DNA of 64,000 nt from Streptomyces sp. RB17 (GCF_009604455.1 NZ_WEGL01000005.1:620001-684000), one strand, 5' to 3'. Positions 9,113-18,675 are shown, counted from the stretch's first letter. Notes: generated by a model not told the origin, from the sequence alone. Program-made: numbers and translations.

Positions 9113-9525
9113 GGCGTTCAAGACCTGGCTGGCCGAACGCGAGGAGCCTTGGTGCGAGAAGGTGGATGTCGTCGCGATGGACGGGTGTAACCGGGTTCAA
9201 GGCCGACGCTGCTGAACAACTCCCCGACGCGGTCGCGGGGATGGAGCCCTTCCACGTCGTGCGCCTGGCCGGCGAGGCCCTGGACCGGTGCCGACGCCGT
9301 GTCCAGCAGACCCTGCACGGGCACCGAGGCATGAAGAACGATCCGCTCCACAAGGCGCGCCGGACTCCGCACACGTGGCGCGTCCTGCTCACGGACAAGC
9401 AGAGGGACCGGCCGGCCACCCTGTTCGCTGCTGATGAGCATGTCGAGGTCGGGGACACCGGGGGCATCTACCAACGGATGATTGCCGCCTACCGCGAGCC
9501 CGACCGGACCTGCGGGCGCCCTTTG
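9113..9525 (+). pseudogene. ISL3-family transposase relic
   Basis: FKTWLAEREEPW followed by DVVAMDG begins an ISL3 DDE domain. After a frameshift near 9190 the reading continues with GFKADAAEQLPDAV, EPFHVVRLAGEALDRC, LLTDKQR and GIYQRMIAAYREPDR, all typical of ISL3 transposases in Streptomyces. Both ends of the protein are missing. The in-frame join to the preceding IS110 relic shows one element inserted into, or recombined with, the other. Confidence 0.8.
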
Positions 9526-9533
9526 ACGACCGG

Positions 9534-10436
9534 TCAGTCCACGAGTAGCACGAGTTTGCCGCGCACAGTCCCGGCTTCGCCGACGCGGTGCGCGTGGGCC
9601 ACCTCGGTCAAGGGGAAGGTCTGGCCGACCCGGACGGAGAATCGTCCATTTTCGGCCATTTGGGCGACCTGGGCCAGCGCGTAGGTGGCCCGGCCAGTGT
9701 CGCCGCGGCTGAAGCGGATGCCCGTCTGCTGCGCGCCGCGGAAGTCGGCGACCGTGATCACGTGCTCGGGCGCGGCCACGAGTTCCACGAGTTCGGGGAG
9801 GACGCCGCTGCCGGCGACGTCCAGTGCGAAATCGACACCCGACGGCATGATTGCCCGGACTCGTTCCGGCATCCCGTCGCCGTATGCCACCGGCTCGGCC
9901 CCGAGCGAGCGGAGGACACCGTGCGTGCTTGGACTACCCGTGCCGATGACCCGCGCGCCGCGCTCCATGGCGAGTTGGACAGCGGCACTCCCGACGCTGC
10001 CAGATGCCCCGTTGATGAGCACAGTGCTGCCCGCTGTGACGCCAAGCTGGTCGAGCGAGCGCGCCGCGGTCTCGGCTGCCGCGGGGATCGCTGCAGACCT
10101 CGCATAGTCGAGCGAGTTCGGGATCGGGGCCCAAGAGGACAGCACGGCCAGCTCCGCTTGGGCGGCTCCGTATGGTGAGGCTCCGAAGACCCGGTCGCCA
10201 ATGGTGGCGCCCGAGACATCGTCGCCGATCTGGTCAACGATGCCCGCAGCCTCGTAGCCCAGAGTCTGTGGCAGTTCCTGGTCCATCAGGCCCTGACGCT
10301 TTTTCCAGTCGCTGGCGTTGATCCCCGCGGCGCGGACCTTGATCCGTATCTCTCCGGCACCGGGATGGGGATCGGGGAGGTCAACGATCTCGAGAACCTC
10401 CGGGCCGCCGAACCGGCTGAACTGTGCTGCCCTCAT
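9534..10436 (-). CDS. NADP-dependent zinc-free alcohol dehydrogenase/quinone oxidoreductase (MDR superfamily)
   Basis: The 300-aa protein starts at ATG 10436 behind AAGGAGT. An N-terminal GroES-like fold (GPEVLEIVDLPDPHPG... GYEAAGIVDQIG) precedes a Rossmann fold with the nucleotide motif NGASGSVGSAAVQLA at about residues 143-157. The cysteine and histidine ligands of zinc-dependent relatives are absent, as in quinone reductases. The length is typical for the short members. Substrate unknown. It ends just beyond the ISL3 relic and has no operon partner. Confidence 0.85.
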   Translation of the reverse strand: MRAAQFSRFGGPEVLEIVDLPDPHPGAGEIRIKVRAAGINASDWKKRQGLMDQELPQTLGYEAAGIVDQIGDDVSGATIGDRVFGASPYGAAQAELAVLSSWAPIPNSLDYARSAAIPAAAETAARSLDQLGVTAGSTVLINGASGSVGSAAVQLAMERGARVIGTGSPSTHGVLRSLGAEPVAYGDGMPERVRAIMPSGVDFALDVAGSGVLPELVELVAAPEHVITVADFRGAQQTGIRFSRGDTGRATYALAQVAQMAENGRFSVRVGQTFPLTEVAHAHRVGEAGTVRGKLVLLVD

Positions 10437-11243
10437 GACGCACTCCTTCCGCAGAAGGAGTGGCGGATCGTCCGATACCGCGTGTGCGCGTACTCCCTGT
10501 CCGGCTGTCTGCTCGGCCCCAGAGCACGTTTCTACTCCGATAGATCGATCCTACGGCATGACCGCCCACATGCCTGGGTCAACGACGCGGCGGTGGACCT
10601 CGGCTCCGAACGGGGCCGGTTCGAGTACGTCACCAGCATCGGACTCTCGGGGCGGTTTGACAGTTCGAACGGCACACCGGCCCCACACTGGACGGCTGGG
10701 AACGTGATCGGCTCACCGGAGTGCGAACTGGAGGCGGCCACCATTCGCTCCAAGCCCGTCCGGGCGGTCCAGGGCGTCGGCTGCGGCACCGTCCCTTCGC
10801 AGTCCCGCGGGATTCCGAATAGCGTCCACCTCGATCGGGCATGGCAGCAGGTTCGCGGCCGTTCTCGAATCGGCGGCGCTCCACCGGTACGCCGCGGCCG
10901 GAGCGGGCATGATCGGCGCCGTCGTGTACGGTGCCGCGATTCGCTCCGTTCGCTCTGCGCAACCAACTGATACCTCCCGCCGTCGTGGATGCCGGCTCCC
11001 CTTGCACGGCGCCGGCCCGCGCGACATCGTTGCGCGGGACCGGGTGAGGACGGCCGGGACCGCGTCCGGTTCGTAACGTCGGTCAGCGCAACTTCCAGCC
11101 GGATGCCGAGGCGTCCCGCGGATGGAGAGTGTGCCTGGGGAGGTCGGGCAGGTCGATGCCGCGGCCGCGATCGCGAAGGCCCCGTCGCGGGACCGGCCAC
11201 CGGGTGCGACAGTCACCGATCGGGACCGAGGATCTGCTGTGAC
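10437..11243. other. Gene-free stretch
   Basis: Frames are open on both strands, as expected at this GC content, but none shows a known domain, a signal sequence or a good ribosome site. It may be decayed coding sequence; I could not identify a parent gene. Confidence 0.4.
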
Positions 11244-11271
11244 GAAGCTCCGGCCGCCTGGGCGGAGCTTC
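11244..11271. terminator. Hairpin downstream of the PP2C gene
   Basis: GAAGCTCCG at 11244-11252 and CGGAGCTTC at 11263-11271 form a 9-bp stem with a 10-nt loop, placed 10 bp after the stop of the minus-strand phosphatase gene. Confidence 0.6.
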
Positions 11272-11281
11272 TCGGCTCCGC

Positions 11282-12424
11282 TCAGGCGGGCGCCGGTACC
11301 CGGCCCCGTTGTACGACCATCATGGCCATGTCGTCGTTGAGGAGGCCGCCCGCGTACGCGCGGACGTCGGCGGTGATCTCCCGCAGGAGCGGCCCGGGGG
11401 CGTGTTCGGACCACTTCAGTACGCGTTCGGCGAGCGGGTAGAAGGTGCCCTCGCTGTCGCGTGTCTCGGTGACGCCGTCGGTGTACAGCAGGATCCTGTC
11501 CCCGTCGTGGAAGGGGAAGGTCGCCGCCGTATATGCGGTCTCGGACATGGCGCCGAGGCCCAGCGGTGGGGCGGGTCGGGTCACATGGAGGGCAGTGACG
11601 GTCTCGGCCGCCCGGCGCAGCAGCAGGGGCGGCGGGTGTCCGCAGCTGATCATGTGGATCACCGGTTCGTCGTCCGGGATGTCGAGCACCACGGCGGTCA
11701 CGAAGCGTTCGGCGGCTTCGGGGTCGGATTCCGAGAACTCTGCGAGGCCCCAGGAGACCGCGTCCTCGACGTGGGCGACCAGTTCCGCCAGCGGGAGCTG
11801 CCGGTGGGCCGCGGCGCGGAAGGCCCCCAGCACGATCGCCGTGTCGCTGATCGAGGCGAGGCCCTTGCCACGGACGTCTCCGATGATCAGTCGGGTGGAG
11901 TCGGAGGTACGGGCCGCGGCGTAGAGGTCGCCGCCGATGTAGGTGTCGGCCTCGGCGCTGTGGTACTCCGCTGCGAGCGACACCGCTCCGGCCTGTTCCG
12001 GGAGCGGGCGCAGGACGACGCGCTGGGCCGTGTCGGAGACGGTCCGCGCCCGGACGAGTTCCCGCTGGTGCCGGTCCCGCAGATGGGTGAAGGCGACCAG
12101 GAGGATGCAGAGCGCGGCGAGTGAGACGAGTTCGACCAGGACGCTCTCGGTGCTCAGGGCCCGCCGCTCCGCCCCAGCCGCGATCAGCGCCAGTACGGAG
12201 AGAGCACCGATCAGTGCCGTGGGTCGCGGACCGGTGCCGATGGCGGTCACCGCGGTGGCGACGACCAGCAAGTGGGCGAGGTGGATGTGCGGGGGAAGGA
12301 ACGCGTCGGCTACCGGGATGCAGATGATCAGAAGCAGCGGGGTGATCACCCAGAGCGGCCGCGGTGCTGCCCGCCACCAGGCCTGCAGGGTCCTGTTCGC
12401 CTTCGTGGTGGTCGCAACGCTCAC
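11282..12424 (-). CDS. SpoIIE-type PP2C serine/threonine phosphatase with N-terminal membrane domain
   Basis: The 380-aa protein has several hydrophobic segments in residues 15-118, then a short coiled linker. The SpoIIE/PP2C domain (about 135-375) carries the metal-binding Asp motifs GGDLY (about 164-168) and GDVRGKG, the CGHPPPLLL strand, YTDGVTE and a final NDDMAMMVV. Streptomyces has many such phosphatases; they usually dephosphorylate anti-sigma-factor antagonists. No STAS or anti-sigma gene is adjacent, so the partner is unknown. The start codon follows a weak GAGC-type site. Confidence 0.88.
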   Translation of the reverse strand: MSVATTTKANRTLQAWWRAAPRPLWVITPLLLIICIPVADAFLPPHIHLAHLLVVATAVTAIGTGPRPTALIGALSVLALIAAGAERRALSTESVLVELVSLAALCILLVAFTHLRDRHQRELVRARTVSDTAQRVVLRPLPEQAGAVSLAAEYHSAEADTYIGGDLYAAARTSDSTRLIIGDVRGKGLASISDTAIVLGAFRAAAHRQLPLAELVAHVEDAVSWGLAEFSESDPEAAERFVTAVVLDIPDDEPVIHMISCGHPPPLLLRRAAETVTALHVTRPAPPLGLGAMSETAYTAATFPFHDGDRILLYTDGVTETRDSEGTFYPLAERVLKWSEHAPGPLLREITADVRAYAGGLLNDDMAMMVVQRGRVPAPA

Positions 12425-13319
12425 TTCTTGCTCCGGTGCATGGTCCTGGGATCACCTGGCGCCGTGCGTGCACAGCCCGCGTCAGCCATCCGGCCGGCGG
12501 CCCCCGTGCTGCCAGGGTGAACGCCTGCGAGCGTGACAGCGCTGCCAGACTGCTGGTGACGGCTCACTGGGTGGTCACCGCGCTCCAGCAACTGGGTCGC
12601 TGTCTCCGTCTCCAGGATCCGCGATCCACGTTGTTGATGACATCAACCGGGCGAACTATAGGGATATTCCGGCGGATTCAGTGCAAGAGCGACGCGTTCG
12701 AACGGGTCACCGGGAGGGCGAGGAGATCCAACTGAGCAAGGCGGCGGCATCCGGTCACCAGAGTGACGCACTGAGTGACGGGCGTTGTCCTGGGGCATCG
12801 GACACCCATGCTGGTCCTGGACGGCGGCGGCGCGGTCGATCAGTGCGCCTGTCTCGGTCGGCTGACGTTCCTTTGGTGGCTTGTCGTGTCATGGCTCTCC
12901 AGGAGGTCGCGGATGCCATCGGTCATGGGACTGCCGGAACAGCAGGAGCTCACCGCTCGCCGTCGAGCCGACGAGCCGCGTGAAGGAGGCCGACCGTGTC
13001 CACGCCGAGCCGGCCGTGGCCGCGCCGGAAGGACAGGAGTGGGCGATCGCCCGCAGGCGGGGCGACACGGTGCCGGCTCCGGACGGCGCCAACCCCGCGG
13101 ATACGCAGGTCACCTCCGCAGCCACGGGATGCGCCGCAAGTGCAGTCGGGTCCGGCATGGACAAGCGCCTCGACCTGGCTTTTCTGGCCGTACACCGTCG
13201 GACGCCTCCGCGCTTGTGTGAGCCGGGCAGCTCGCACAAGCTGCCCGACTGATTGCGCCATCACCTTCACGACGGTGCAGACTTCGGTAGCCCTGTCACC
13301 GCCGGCATCGCCGTCGAGG
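12425..13319. other. Gene-free stretch with relic coding sequence
   Basis: No intact gene is supported. A plus-strand frame around 12920-13150 reads RVKEADRVHAE and EGQEWAIARRR, reminiscent of the small helical accessory ORFs often found beside actinobacterial transposases, but it is too degraded to name. A perfect 15-bp palindrome, GTTGATGACATCAAC, lies at 12633-12647. Confidence 0.35.
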
Positions 13320-13778
13320 TCAGCTGCCGACGGGGTACCGGCTGGTGATCGCGACGCGGTTGAAGGCGTTCATCACGGTTGCCAGCCAGGCAATGGCCGA
13401 GACCTGCTCTGCGGTGAGTACGGCCGCGGCGGCGTTGAAGTCCTCGTCGCTGACGTGTCCGTCCGGCACGCGTGTGATCGCCTCGGTCAGGCGGAGGGCG
13501 GCGCGGTCGGTCTCGGAGAAGTAGCCGGTCTCCGCCCAGGCGGGCAGCACGGCGATCCGGTCGGGGTTTTCGCCCTTCTTGAGGGCGTCGCGGGTGTGCA
13601 TGCGCAGGCAGAACGCGCAGCCGTTGATCTGGGAGGTGCGGATCCTCAGCAGCTCGACCAGGAGCGGGTCGAGGCCCGCTGCGGTGGTGGCTTCTTCCAC
13701 CTGCGACGACAGGGCGATGAGGGTCTTGTATGCGGCCGGGTGCTGCTCGCCGATGTTGACGCGCTGGGGGTTGGTCAT
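13320..13778 (-). CDS. AhpD-like carboxymuconolactone decarboxylase family protein
   Basis: The 152-aa protein starts at ATG 13778 behind GAAGGAA. The redox motif CAFCLRMH (Cys54, Cys57, His61) is the AhpD-type active site, embedded in the usual all-helical CMD fold; RLTEAITRV and AWLATVMNAFNRVAI complete it. It is the last gene of the oxidoreductase-cupin-AhpD run downstream of the ECF41 sigma gene. CMD proteins are one of the three enzyme classes (COE) typically linked to ECF41 factors. Probable role in peroxide or organic hydroperoxide handling; substrate unknown. Confidence 0.87.
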   Translation of the reverse strand: MTNPQRVNIGEQHPAAYKTLIALSSQVEEATTAAGLDPLLVELLRIRTSQINGCAFCLRMHTRDALKKGENPDRIAVLPAWAETGYFSETDRAALRLTEAITRVPDGHVSDEDFNAAAAVLTAEQVSAIAWLATVMNAFNRVAITSRYPVGS

Positions 13779-13902
13779 GGTTCCTTCGATCCGTTCGTGT
13801 GGTCTGCGCGGCCCTCTTCGGGCACGTCTTGGTGGCGCGTGGTGTGTGTTCCGGCAGGGGCGGAGTTCGTGCAGGGTGTTGCCGGCCGCTGCGTGCCCCG
13901 GG

Positions 13903-14364
13903 CTATGACTTCGGGTCGTCGACCTTGAGCTTGTCTCCGGTGTTGGAGACGAACACGACCAGGAGCCTGGCCGGCTTGGTCCGGCTGGTGTTCTCGGTGA
14001 GGACGTGGTGGGCGCCCGGCTGCTCGACCCAGTTCTCGCCCTGGTGATAGGTGGCCACCGGCTTGTCGTCGAGCTTGCTGCGTACGGTGCCTTCGAGGAC
14101 GTAGGCGTAGACGAACGCCTGGCCGTGCCGGTGCGGCAGCGCCTTTGCGTTGGGCGGGAAGGCGACGACCGCTGAGGTGAACGTCTTGCCCTTCACGTTC
14201 GGAAGGGCCTGCTGGAGCAGCGGTGTGAAGGTTTCCGAGGGGCGCGTCGATGCCGCGGCCGCCACCACCTTGGCGTGGGCGGCCGGGTGGGAGGTCGAGC
14301 AGGCCGTGGCCGCGGTCAGCGTGGCGACAGCCAGAAGGCCGGCGGCGGTTCGCATTCCGATCAC
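13903..14364 (-). CDS. Secreted cupin-domain lipoprotein-like protein
   Basis: The start is GTG 14364, with AGGAG seven nt upstream. The 153 residues begin with a signal peptide (MRTAAGLLAVATLTAATACS) whose Cys may be lipidated, although the -3 residue is not an ideal lipobox. The rest is a single cupin barrel: PHRHGQAFVYAYVLEG carries the metal-binding His-X-His, and YHQGENWVEQPGAHHVL is the second motif. Only 15 bp separate it from the upstream oxidoreductase, so they are co-transcribed. The linkage suggests a sigma-J-controlled stress or detoxification protein at the cell surface. Confidence 0.83.
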   Translation of the reverse strand: MIGMRTAAGLLAVATLTAATACSTSHPAAHAKVVAAAASTRPSETFTPLLQQALPNVKGKTFTSAVVAFPPNAKALPHRHGQAFVYAYVLEGTVRSKLDDKPVATYHQGENWVEQPGAHHVLTENTSRTKPARLLVVFVSNTGDKLKVDDPKS

Positions 14365-14379
14365 GATGGGTCTCCTGAT

Positions 14380-15300
14380 TCAGTCTTCGGTTACGCGGAT
14401 GATCGTCTTGCCTGGAGTGCGCTGGCCGGGGGCGAACGCGGCGGGTGCCTCGGCGAGCGGCCGCACCGCACCGACGACCGGCTTGAGCCGGCCGTCCCTC
14501 AGCCGTGTGGCGAGATCGGCGAGCCGGGTGCGGTCGGGTTCTACGACGAAGAAGACCGCCCGCCCGTCCTTGGGCTGGACCTTGGGGGGCATGACGATGC
14601 TGACCAGCGTGCCACCGGCCCGGACCAGGGGGGCCGAGCGGTCGAGGACGTCGCCGCCGATCACGTCGAACACGACGTCGGCCTCGCCGGCGTCCTCCAG
14701 CTTCTCGGTCTGCAGGTCGATGAAGGTGTCGACGCCGAGTGCGAGTGCCGTGTCACGGCCGGAGGCCCGGCCGGTGCCGATGACGCGGGCGCCGGCCTCG
14801 CGGGCGAGCTGTACGGCGATCGAGCCGACGCCGCCCGCGGCACCATGGATCAGGACGGTCTGGCCTGTGGTCAGGCGGCCGTGGTCGAACAGGCCCTGCC
14901 AGGCGGTCAGGCCGGAGATCGGCAGCGCGGCGGCCACGGCGTGGTCGATGTCCGCCGGCAGCGGGGCGAGGTTGCGGGCCTCCACCGCGGTGTACTCGGC
15001 GAGCGCGCCGTCGCGGGCCCAGTCGGACAGGCCGAACACCCGCTGTCCCACGCTCAGGCCGGTGGTGCCGTACCCCAGCTCTACGACGACACCGGACAGC
15101 TCGTGCCCGGGCACGGTCGGCGTCCGGTCGCGGCCGGCGCGATCGGTCCATGTGGCGGGCCAGTCCAGCTCGCCAGGGGTGAAGCCGGCGGCGTGCACCC
15201 GCACGATGACGTCGTTCTCGGCCGCATGGGGGTAGGGCATGTCCGTCAGGGACATCCCGGCAAGACCGGCGTCACGGTCCCGCACAGTGATGGCTTGCAT
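14380..15300 (-). CDS. NADP-dependent oxidoreductase (MDR superfamily)
   Basis: ATG 15300 is preferred because AAGGAC lies directly upstream; a longer in-frame start at 15336 lacks a site. The 306-aa product has a GroES-like N-terminus (VPGHELSGVVVELGYG) and a Rossmann domain with HGAAGGVGSIAVQLAREAGA. It is the first gene of the presumed sigma-J operon, with an ECF41-type promoter 150 bp upstream, and serves as the oxidoreductase member of the COE set. Zinc ligands are absent, so a quinone-reductase-like reaction is likely. Confidence 0.86.
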   Translation of the reverse strand: MQAITVRDRDAGLAGMSLTDMPYPHAAENDVIVRVHAAGFTPGELDWPATWTDRAGRDRTPTVPGHELSGVVVELGYGTTGLSVGQRVFGLSDWARDGALAEYTAVEARNLAPLPADIDHAVAAALPISGLTAWQGLFDHGRLTTGQTVLIHGAAGGVGSIAVQLAREAGARVIGTGRASGRDTALALGVDTFIDLQTEKLEDAGEADVVFDVIGGDVLDRSAPLVRAGGTLVSIVMPPKVQPKDGRAVFFVVEPDRTRLADLATRLRDGRLKPVVGAVRPLAEAPAAFAPGQRTPGKTIIRVTED

Positions 15301-15451
15301 ACAGGTCCTTACTGAGGAGGGGCGACCCGAGCGCACCGCGCTCGCGCGCAGGGCTCATAGCGACTGCAAGTGGATGTATGCCGTTCTGCGCGATCGATCT
15401 CACCTGGTCTCGCGTGTTCCTTCGTCGCCCGTTGTGCGTTCTCATCAGGGA

Positions 15452-15478
15452 GACGAGGGAGCCCCTCCGGATGTGACA
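15452..15478 (-). promoter_or_regulatory. ECF41-type promoter for the oxidoreductase-cupin-AhpD operon
   Basis: On the minus strand, TGTCACA (15478-15472) is followed after exactly 16 nt by CGTC (15455-15452). TGTCACA and CGTC are the published -35 and -10 elements of ECF41 targets. The site lies right after the sigma gene and reads towards the oxidoreductase start at 15300, giving a leader of about 145 nt. Confidence 0.78.
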
Positions 15479-15480
15479 GC

Positions 15481-16371
15481 TCAGACGCGCACGAGTTTGT
15501 CGGGATTGAGGACCCTGCGGTACGCGGTGATCAGACCGTTTGTGATCTGGACCGTGTCGACGGAGTAGACCCGGCCTTCCCGGTGGAACACGAGGGCGAG
15601 CTCGCCGCCGACCTGGGCGAAGTCGATGCGGTCCGGCTGCCACCGGCGCCCCGTACGCACCATGACCTCGGCGACGCGCTCGCCGCCGTGGATGAGTTGT
15701 CGTGCTGCGGAGACCTGGCCGCCGCCGTCGGTGACGTAGACGGCGTCCGGGTGCAGGAGCCTGACCAGGCCGGCCAGGTCCCCGGCCTCGTAGGCGGCGC
15801 GGAACACCCTGAGGACGCGTTCGCGCTCCGCCTGCGGCGCCTGTGGCGTGGACTGCTTCGCTTTGGCCACCCGCCGTCGTGCCCGCGAGGCGAGCTGCCG
15901 GGCACCCGGCACGGAGACGTCCAGTACTTCGGCGATCCGGCCGAACTCAAGACCGAAGACATCGTGCAGGACGAAGGCCACCCGCTCCGGCGGGCTCAGC
16001 TCTTCCATGATCAGGAGCATCGCCGAACTGACGGACTCGTCGACGAGTACCGGCTGCGACGCGTCCGGCCCTGTCAGCAGCGGCTCCGGCAGCCACGGCC
16101 CGACATAGGTCTCCCGGCGGAAACGGGCACTCTTGAGGATGTCGTACGAGCGTCGCGCGGCCACCGTCACCAGCCAGGCCCGCAGATCACCGATGTCCTG
16201 CAGATCCGCTCCGGCCGCACGCAGCCACACGTCCTGGGTCACATCCTCGGCATCGGCCACACTCCCCAGCAGCCGGTAGGCCACACCGAAGACCGCGGGG
16301 CGGTGCCTTTCCCATTCGACTCCGAGGGGGTCGGCCTGCTCAGACCGTCCGGGCCCGTGCCCGTCACCCAT
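15481..16371 (-). CDS. sigJ: ECF41-family RNA polymerase sigma factor (SigJ type)
   Basis: The 296-aa protein starts at ATG 16371 behind GGAGGAGG. Region sigma-2 spans about residues 18-85 (GVAYRLLGSVADAEDVTQDV) and sigma-4 about 115-170. A SnoaL-like C-terminal extension of about 110 residues follows. All three ECF41 signatures are present: WLPEP at 93-97, DGGG at 215-218 and NPDKL at 289-293. In this family the extension replaces a classical anti-sigma factor and modulates activity. The neighbours downstream are the expected COE-type genes with a matching promoter. Confidence 0.93.
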   Translation of the reverse strand: MGDGHGPGRSEQADPLGVEWERHRPAVFGVAYRLLGSVADAEDVTQDVWLRAAGADLQDIGDLRAWLVTVAARRSYDILKSARFRRETYVGPWLPEPLLTGPDASQPVLVDESVSSAMLLIMEELSPPERVAFVLHDVFGLEFGRIAEVLDVSVPGARQLASRARRRVAKAKQSTPQAPQAERERVLRVFRAAYEAGDLAGLVRLLHPDAVYVTDGGGQVSAARQLIHGGERVAEVMVRTGRRWQPDRIDFAQVGGELALVFHREGRVYSVDTVQITNGLITAYRRVLNPDKLVRV

Positions 16372-16607
16372 ACAGATCGAAACCTCCTCCAGCCCGCGGA
16401 TCCAGCGTAGCCATTCGAACTCGGGATCTTCGAAGACAGCTCCGGGGAAGCGATCAAGCCCGTTCTGACACGGCAGCCGTATCTCGTGATCAGGGTGCTT
16501 TGGGACGGTGTCGGCGTAGGGCGGTGTTTCCTAGGTGGCCGCTGGTGAAACAGCCGACCGCCCTGCGGTCCGTCTGCGGCGATCATGCCCCACGCGCTGC
16601 GCCGCGC

Positions 16608-17879
16608 TCAGCAGCGGATCCGTTCGCTGGGAGGCCCGCTTTCCCGGCCCGTGCGGATCGGAGCGCCGGTGGGCCTGTGAGCGCGTGATCGTCCGGCGTG
16701 GAGGGCTGCCCCCAAGGACAGCGCCCCGACGAAGCCGACGTACAGGTAGCCCGTGGTCTCCAGCCCACATGCCGGCGCCGCGAGCCCGGCCGCGAGGGAC
16801 GGAAGACTCAACGCCGCATAGCTGACCACGTAGACGGCCGAGAAGACCTCTGACCGCGACTTCGCGGTGGTGACCGCGCTGATGGCGCGGAGGCTGCCGT
16901 TGAACGTCAGGCCGACGCCCAGCCCTGCGACGACCGATCCGCCCGCATACACGGCCGGCGACGCAACAGCGATGGCCGCCGCCAGTCCGGCCGCACCCAG
17001 AGTCAGGAGAACCGTCCCCAGCAGGGTGGCGAGTCGTGCCGTACGCCGAACGGACCACAACCCGCCCACGCTGTTGGCCAGAAACAGTGCCGCGATGCTG
17101 AGCCCGCCCGCAGCGCCGGACCGCACCTGCAGGACATTGCTCACCAGGGACGGAGTGAGCGCGAGGAACAGACCAGTGACGGACCACCCCGCGACGAGGG
17201 CAGGAACGGAGGCGAGGAACTCCGGCCGGACGTCCCGAGGAACCCGGACTCTCGGTCGCAACGACGCCAGTCCAACCGCTCGCGGGGCGCGCGTCTCAGG
17301 GATCGTGAGGACGACCGCGGCCAGAACGACGAGGGTCAGCGTAAGGACGGGAAAGACATACGCATCGGGGCGTGAAGTCGACTGAACCAGCAACCCCACC
17401 ACTCCCGCACCGGTGGCCATGCCGATACTCGTGCCGACCACCGTCATCGTAGGCCCGAGTTGTGGACGTCGCGTGGGTGAGAGCTCGACCAGTCCGGCGG
17501 CAAGACCGCCCGTGGCCGTCCCCGTGGCGATGCCCTGCACCACCCGGGCGATCACGAGGGAGACGACACCGCCGGCCGTCCAGAAGATCGCCGTGCTGGC
17601 CGCCGCCGCCAAAAGGGCGGCGACCAGCACCGGGCGGCGACCCAGGTGGTCGCTCAGGGATCCGACCGTCAGCAGCGCGCCGAGCAGACCCACGACATAC
17701 ACCGCGAAGATCACCGTCAGCATCGTGACCGACAGGCCCCAACGCTCCCGGTACAGCGGGTAGATCGGTGACGGTGCGCTTGCCGTGGCCATCATCACCA
17801 CATTGGCGCACACCAGCACGGCGAAGGCCGCACCTCGCCCGAGGCGACGCCCGTCGCGAGGGCGACTCACACGTTTCAT
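16608..17879 (-). CDS. MFS transporter
   Basis: The start at ATG 17879 (MKRVSRPRDG) gives 423 residues; an upstream in-frame ATG would add a non-hydrophobic 35-residue leader and overlap the preceding gene. There are about 12 hydrophobic segments. The MFS signature between TM2 and TM3 reads GSLSDHLGRRPVL, and a related loop is seen in the second half. It probably exports a drug or metabolite. It lies 25 bp after the HD hydrolase, so the two are likely co-transcribed. Confidence 0.85.
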   Translation of the reverse strand: MKRVSRPRDGRRLGRGAAFAVLVCANVVMMATASAPSPIYPLYRERWGLSVTMLTVIFAVYVVGLLGALLTVGSLSDHLGRRPVLVAALLAAAASTAIFWTAGGVVSLVIARVVQGIATGTATGGLAAGLVELSPTRRPQLGPTMTVVGTSIGMATGAGVVGLLVQSTSRPDAYVFPVLTLTLVVLAAVVLTIPETRAPRAVGLASLRPRVRVPRDVRPEFLASVPALVAGWSVTGLFLALTPSLVSNVLQVRSGAAGGLSIAALFLANSVGGLWSVRRTARLATLLGTVLLTLGAAGLAAAIAVASPAVYAGGSVVAGLGVGLTFNGSLRAISAVTTAKSRSEVFSAVYVVSYAALSLPSLAAGLAAPACGLETTGYLYVGFVGALSLGAALHAGRSRAHRPTGAPIRTGRESGPPSERIRC

Positions 17880-17904
17880 CACGTTGTCTCGTATGGCGTC
17901 CTGA

Positions 17905-18543
17905 TCAGCTCGGCCAGGGAGCGCCCATGATGCGCTCGACCGTGGTTGTGCGACGGAAGCCGGGAACGAAGTGTTCGAGCACATCCGAATTCACGGTTCC
18001 GTTCGTGGTCTCCGGGCGGTACTTGAGTCCGTCGACGAAGGCCTGCAAAAACTCGTTCTTGAAGTCACCCCGCGGATGGACGGCGATGATCTCGTCCACC
18101 TGGCCGCGATCCAGCTCGTCCAGACCCAAGCCGAGCACGTCGGTCAGAACCCCGAAATTCGTGATGGCGATCTCCGGGCCCATCCGCCCCGGAATTCCCG
18201 GGGTCGTGTGCAGCGCGATCGCCGTCCACACCACGTCTGCGGCCGCGGTGGGGAAACCGTGGTCGAGCATGAACTTACGTGCGTGGTCGGCTCCATCGAG
18301 CTCGAAGCGCTGCTCTACGTCGGAAAACGGCGTCAAGAGGCCGGTGTCATGAAAGATGGAGGCCAGGTAGAGAAGCTCCGGGTCGGGCTCCAAGCCGAGC
18401 CTGCGAGCATGAATGGCGCCGAAGACGAAAACGCGCCGGGAGTGATGGTAGATGAGGGGGCTGGTCATCTTCTGCATGAGGCGGGTGGCTTCGGCGACCG
18501 CCGCCGTCTCAGGAATCTCTACCCCCGCGATGATCTCGCTCAT
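17905..18543 (-). CDS. HD-domain hydrolase, cyanamide hydratase-like
   Basis: The 212-aa protein has HD-domain metal ligands: YHHSRR (His33, His34), FHDTG (His65-Asp66) and ALHTTPGIP. This pattern matches the cyanamide hydratase (DDI2) family, though the natural substrate in bacteria is often unknown. It is followed after 25 bp by an MFS transporter and faces a GlxA-type AraC regulator across 132 bp, suggesting a regulator-enzyme-exporter unit. Confidence 0.82.
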   Translation of the reverse strand: MSEIIAGVEIPETAAVAEATRLMQKMTSPLIYHHSRRVFVFGAIHARRLGLEPDPELLYLASIFHDTGLLTPFSDVEQRFELDGADHARKFMLDHGFPTAAADVVWTAIALHTTPGIPGRMGPEIAITNFGVLTDVLGLGLDELDRGQVDEIIAVHPRGDFKNEFLQAFVDGLKYRPETTNGTVNSDVLEHFVPGFRRTTTVERIMGAPWPS

Positions 18544-18675
18544 ATGCGCCTTCCGATATCAGTGTGTTACGAATGGACGGTGCGTCCGTCTTCCACACTG
18601 CCAACCACCCGGCGTCCGGCGCTCCCTCCGTCCGGCCATGAGTCACACGAATCCGGACAGGCGGGTGGCGGGGGT

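Noticed and set aside
10713..11281. Continuation of long minus-strand frames beyond the PP2C gene
   Set aside because: No recognisable domain; the hairpin at 11244-11271 marks the end of the transcription unit.
12633..12647. 15-bp perfect palindrome GTTGATGACATCAAC as an operator
   Set aside because: No gene start lies within about 200 bp in a suitable orientation, so its role cannot be supported.
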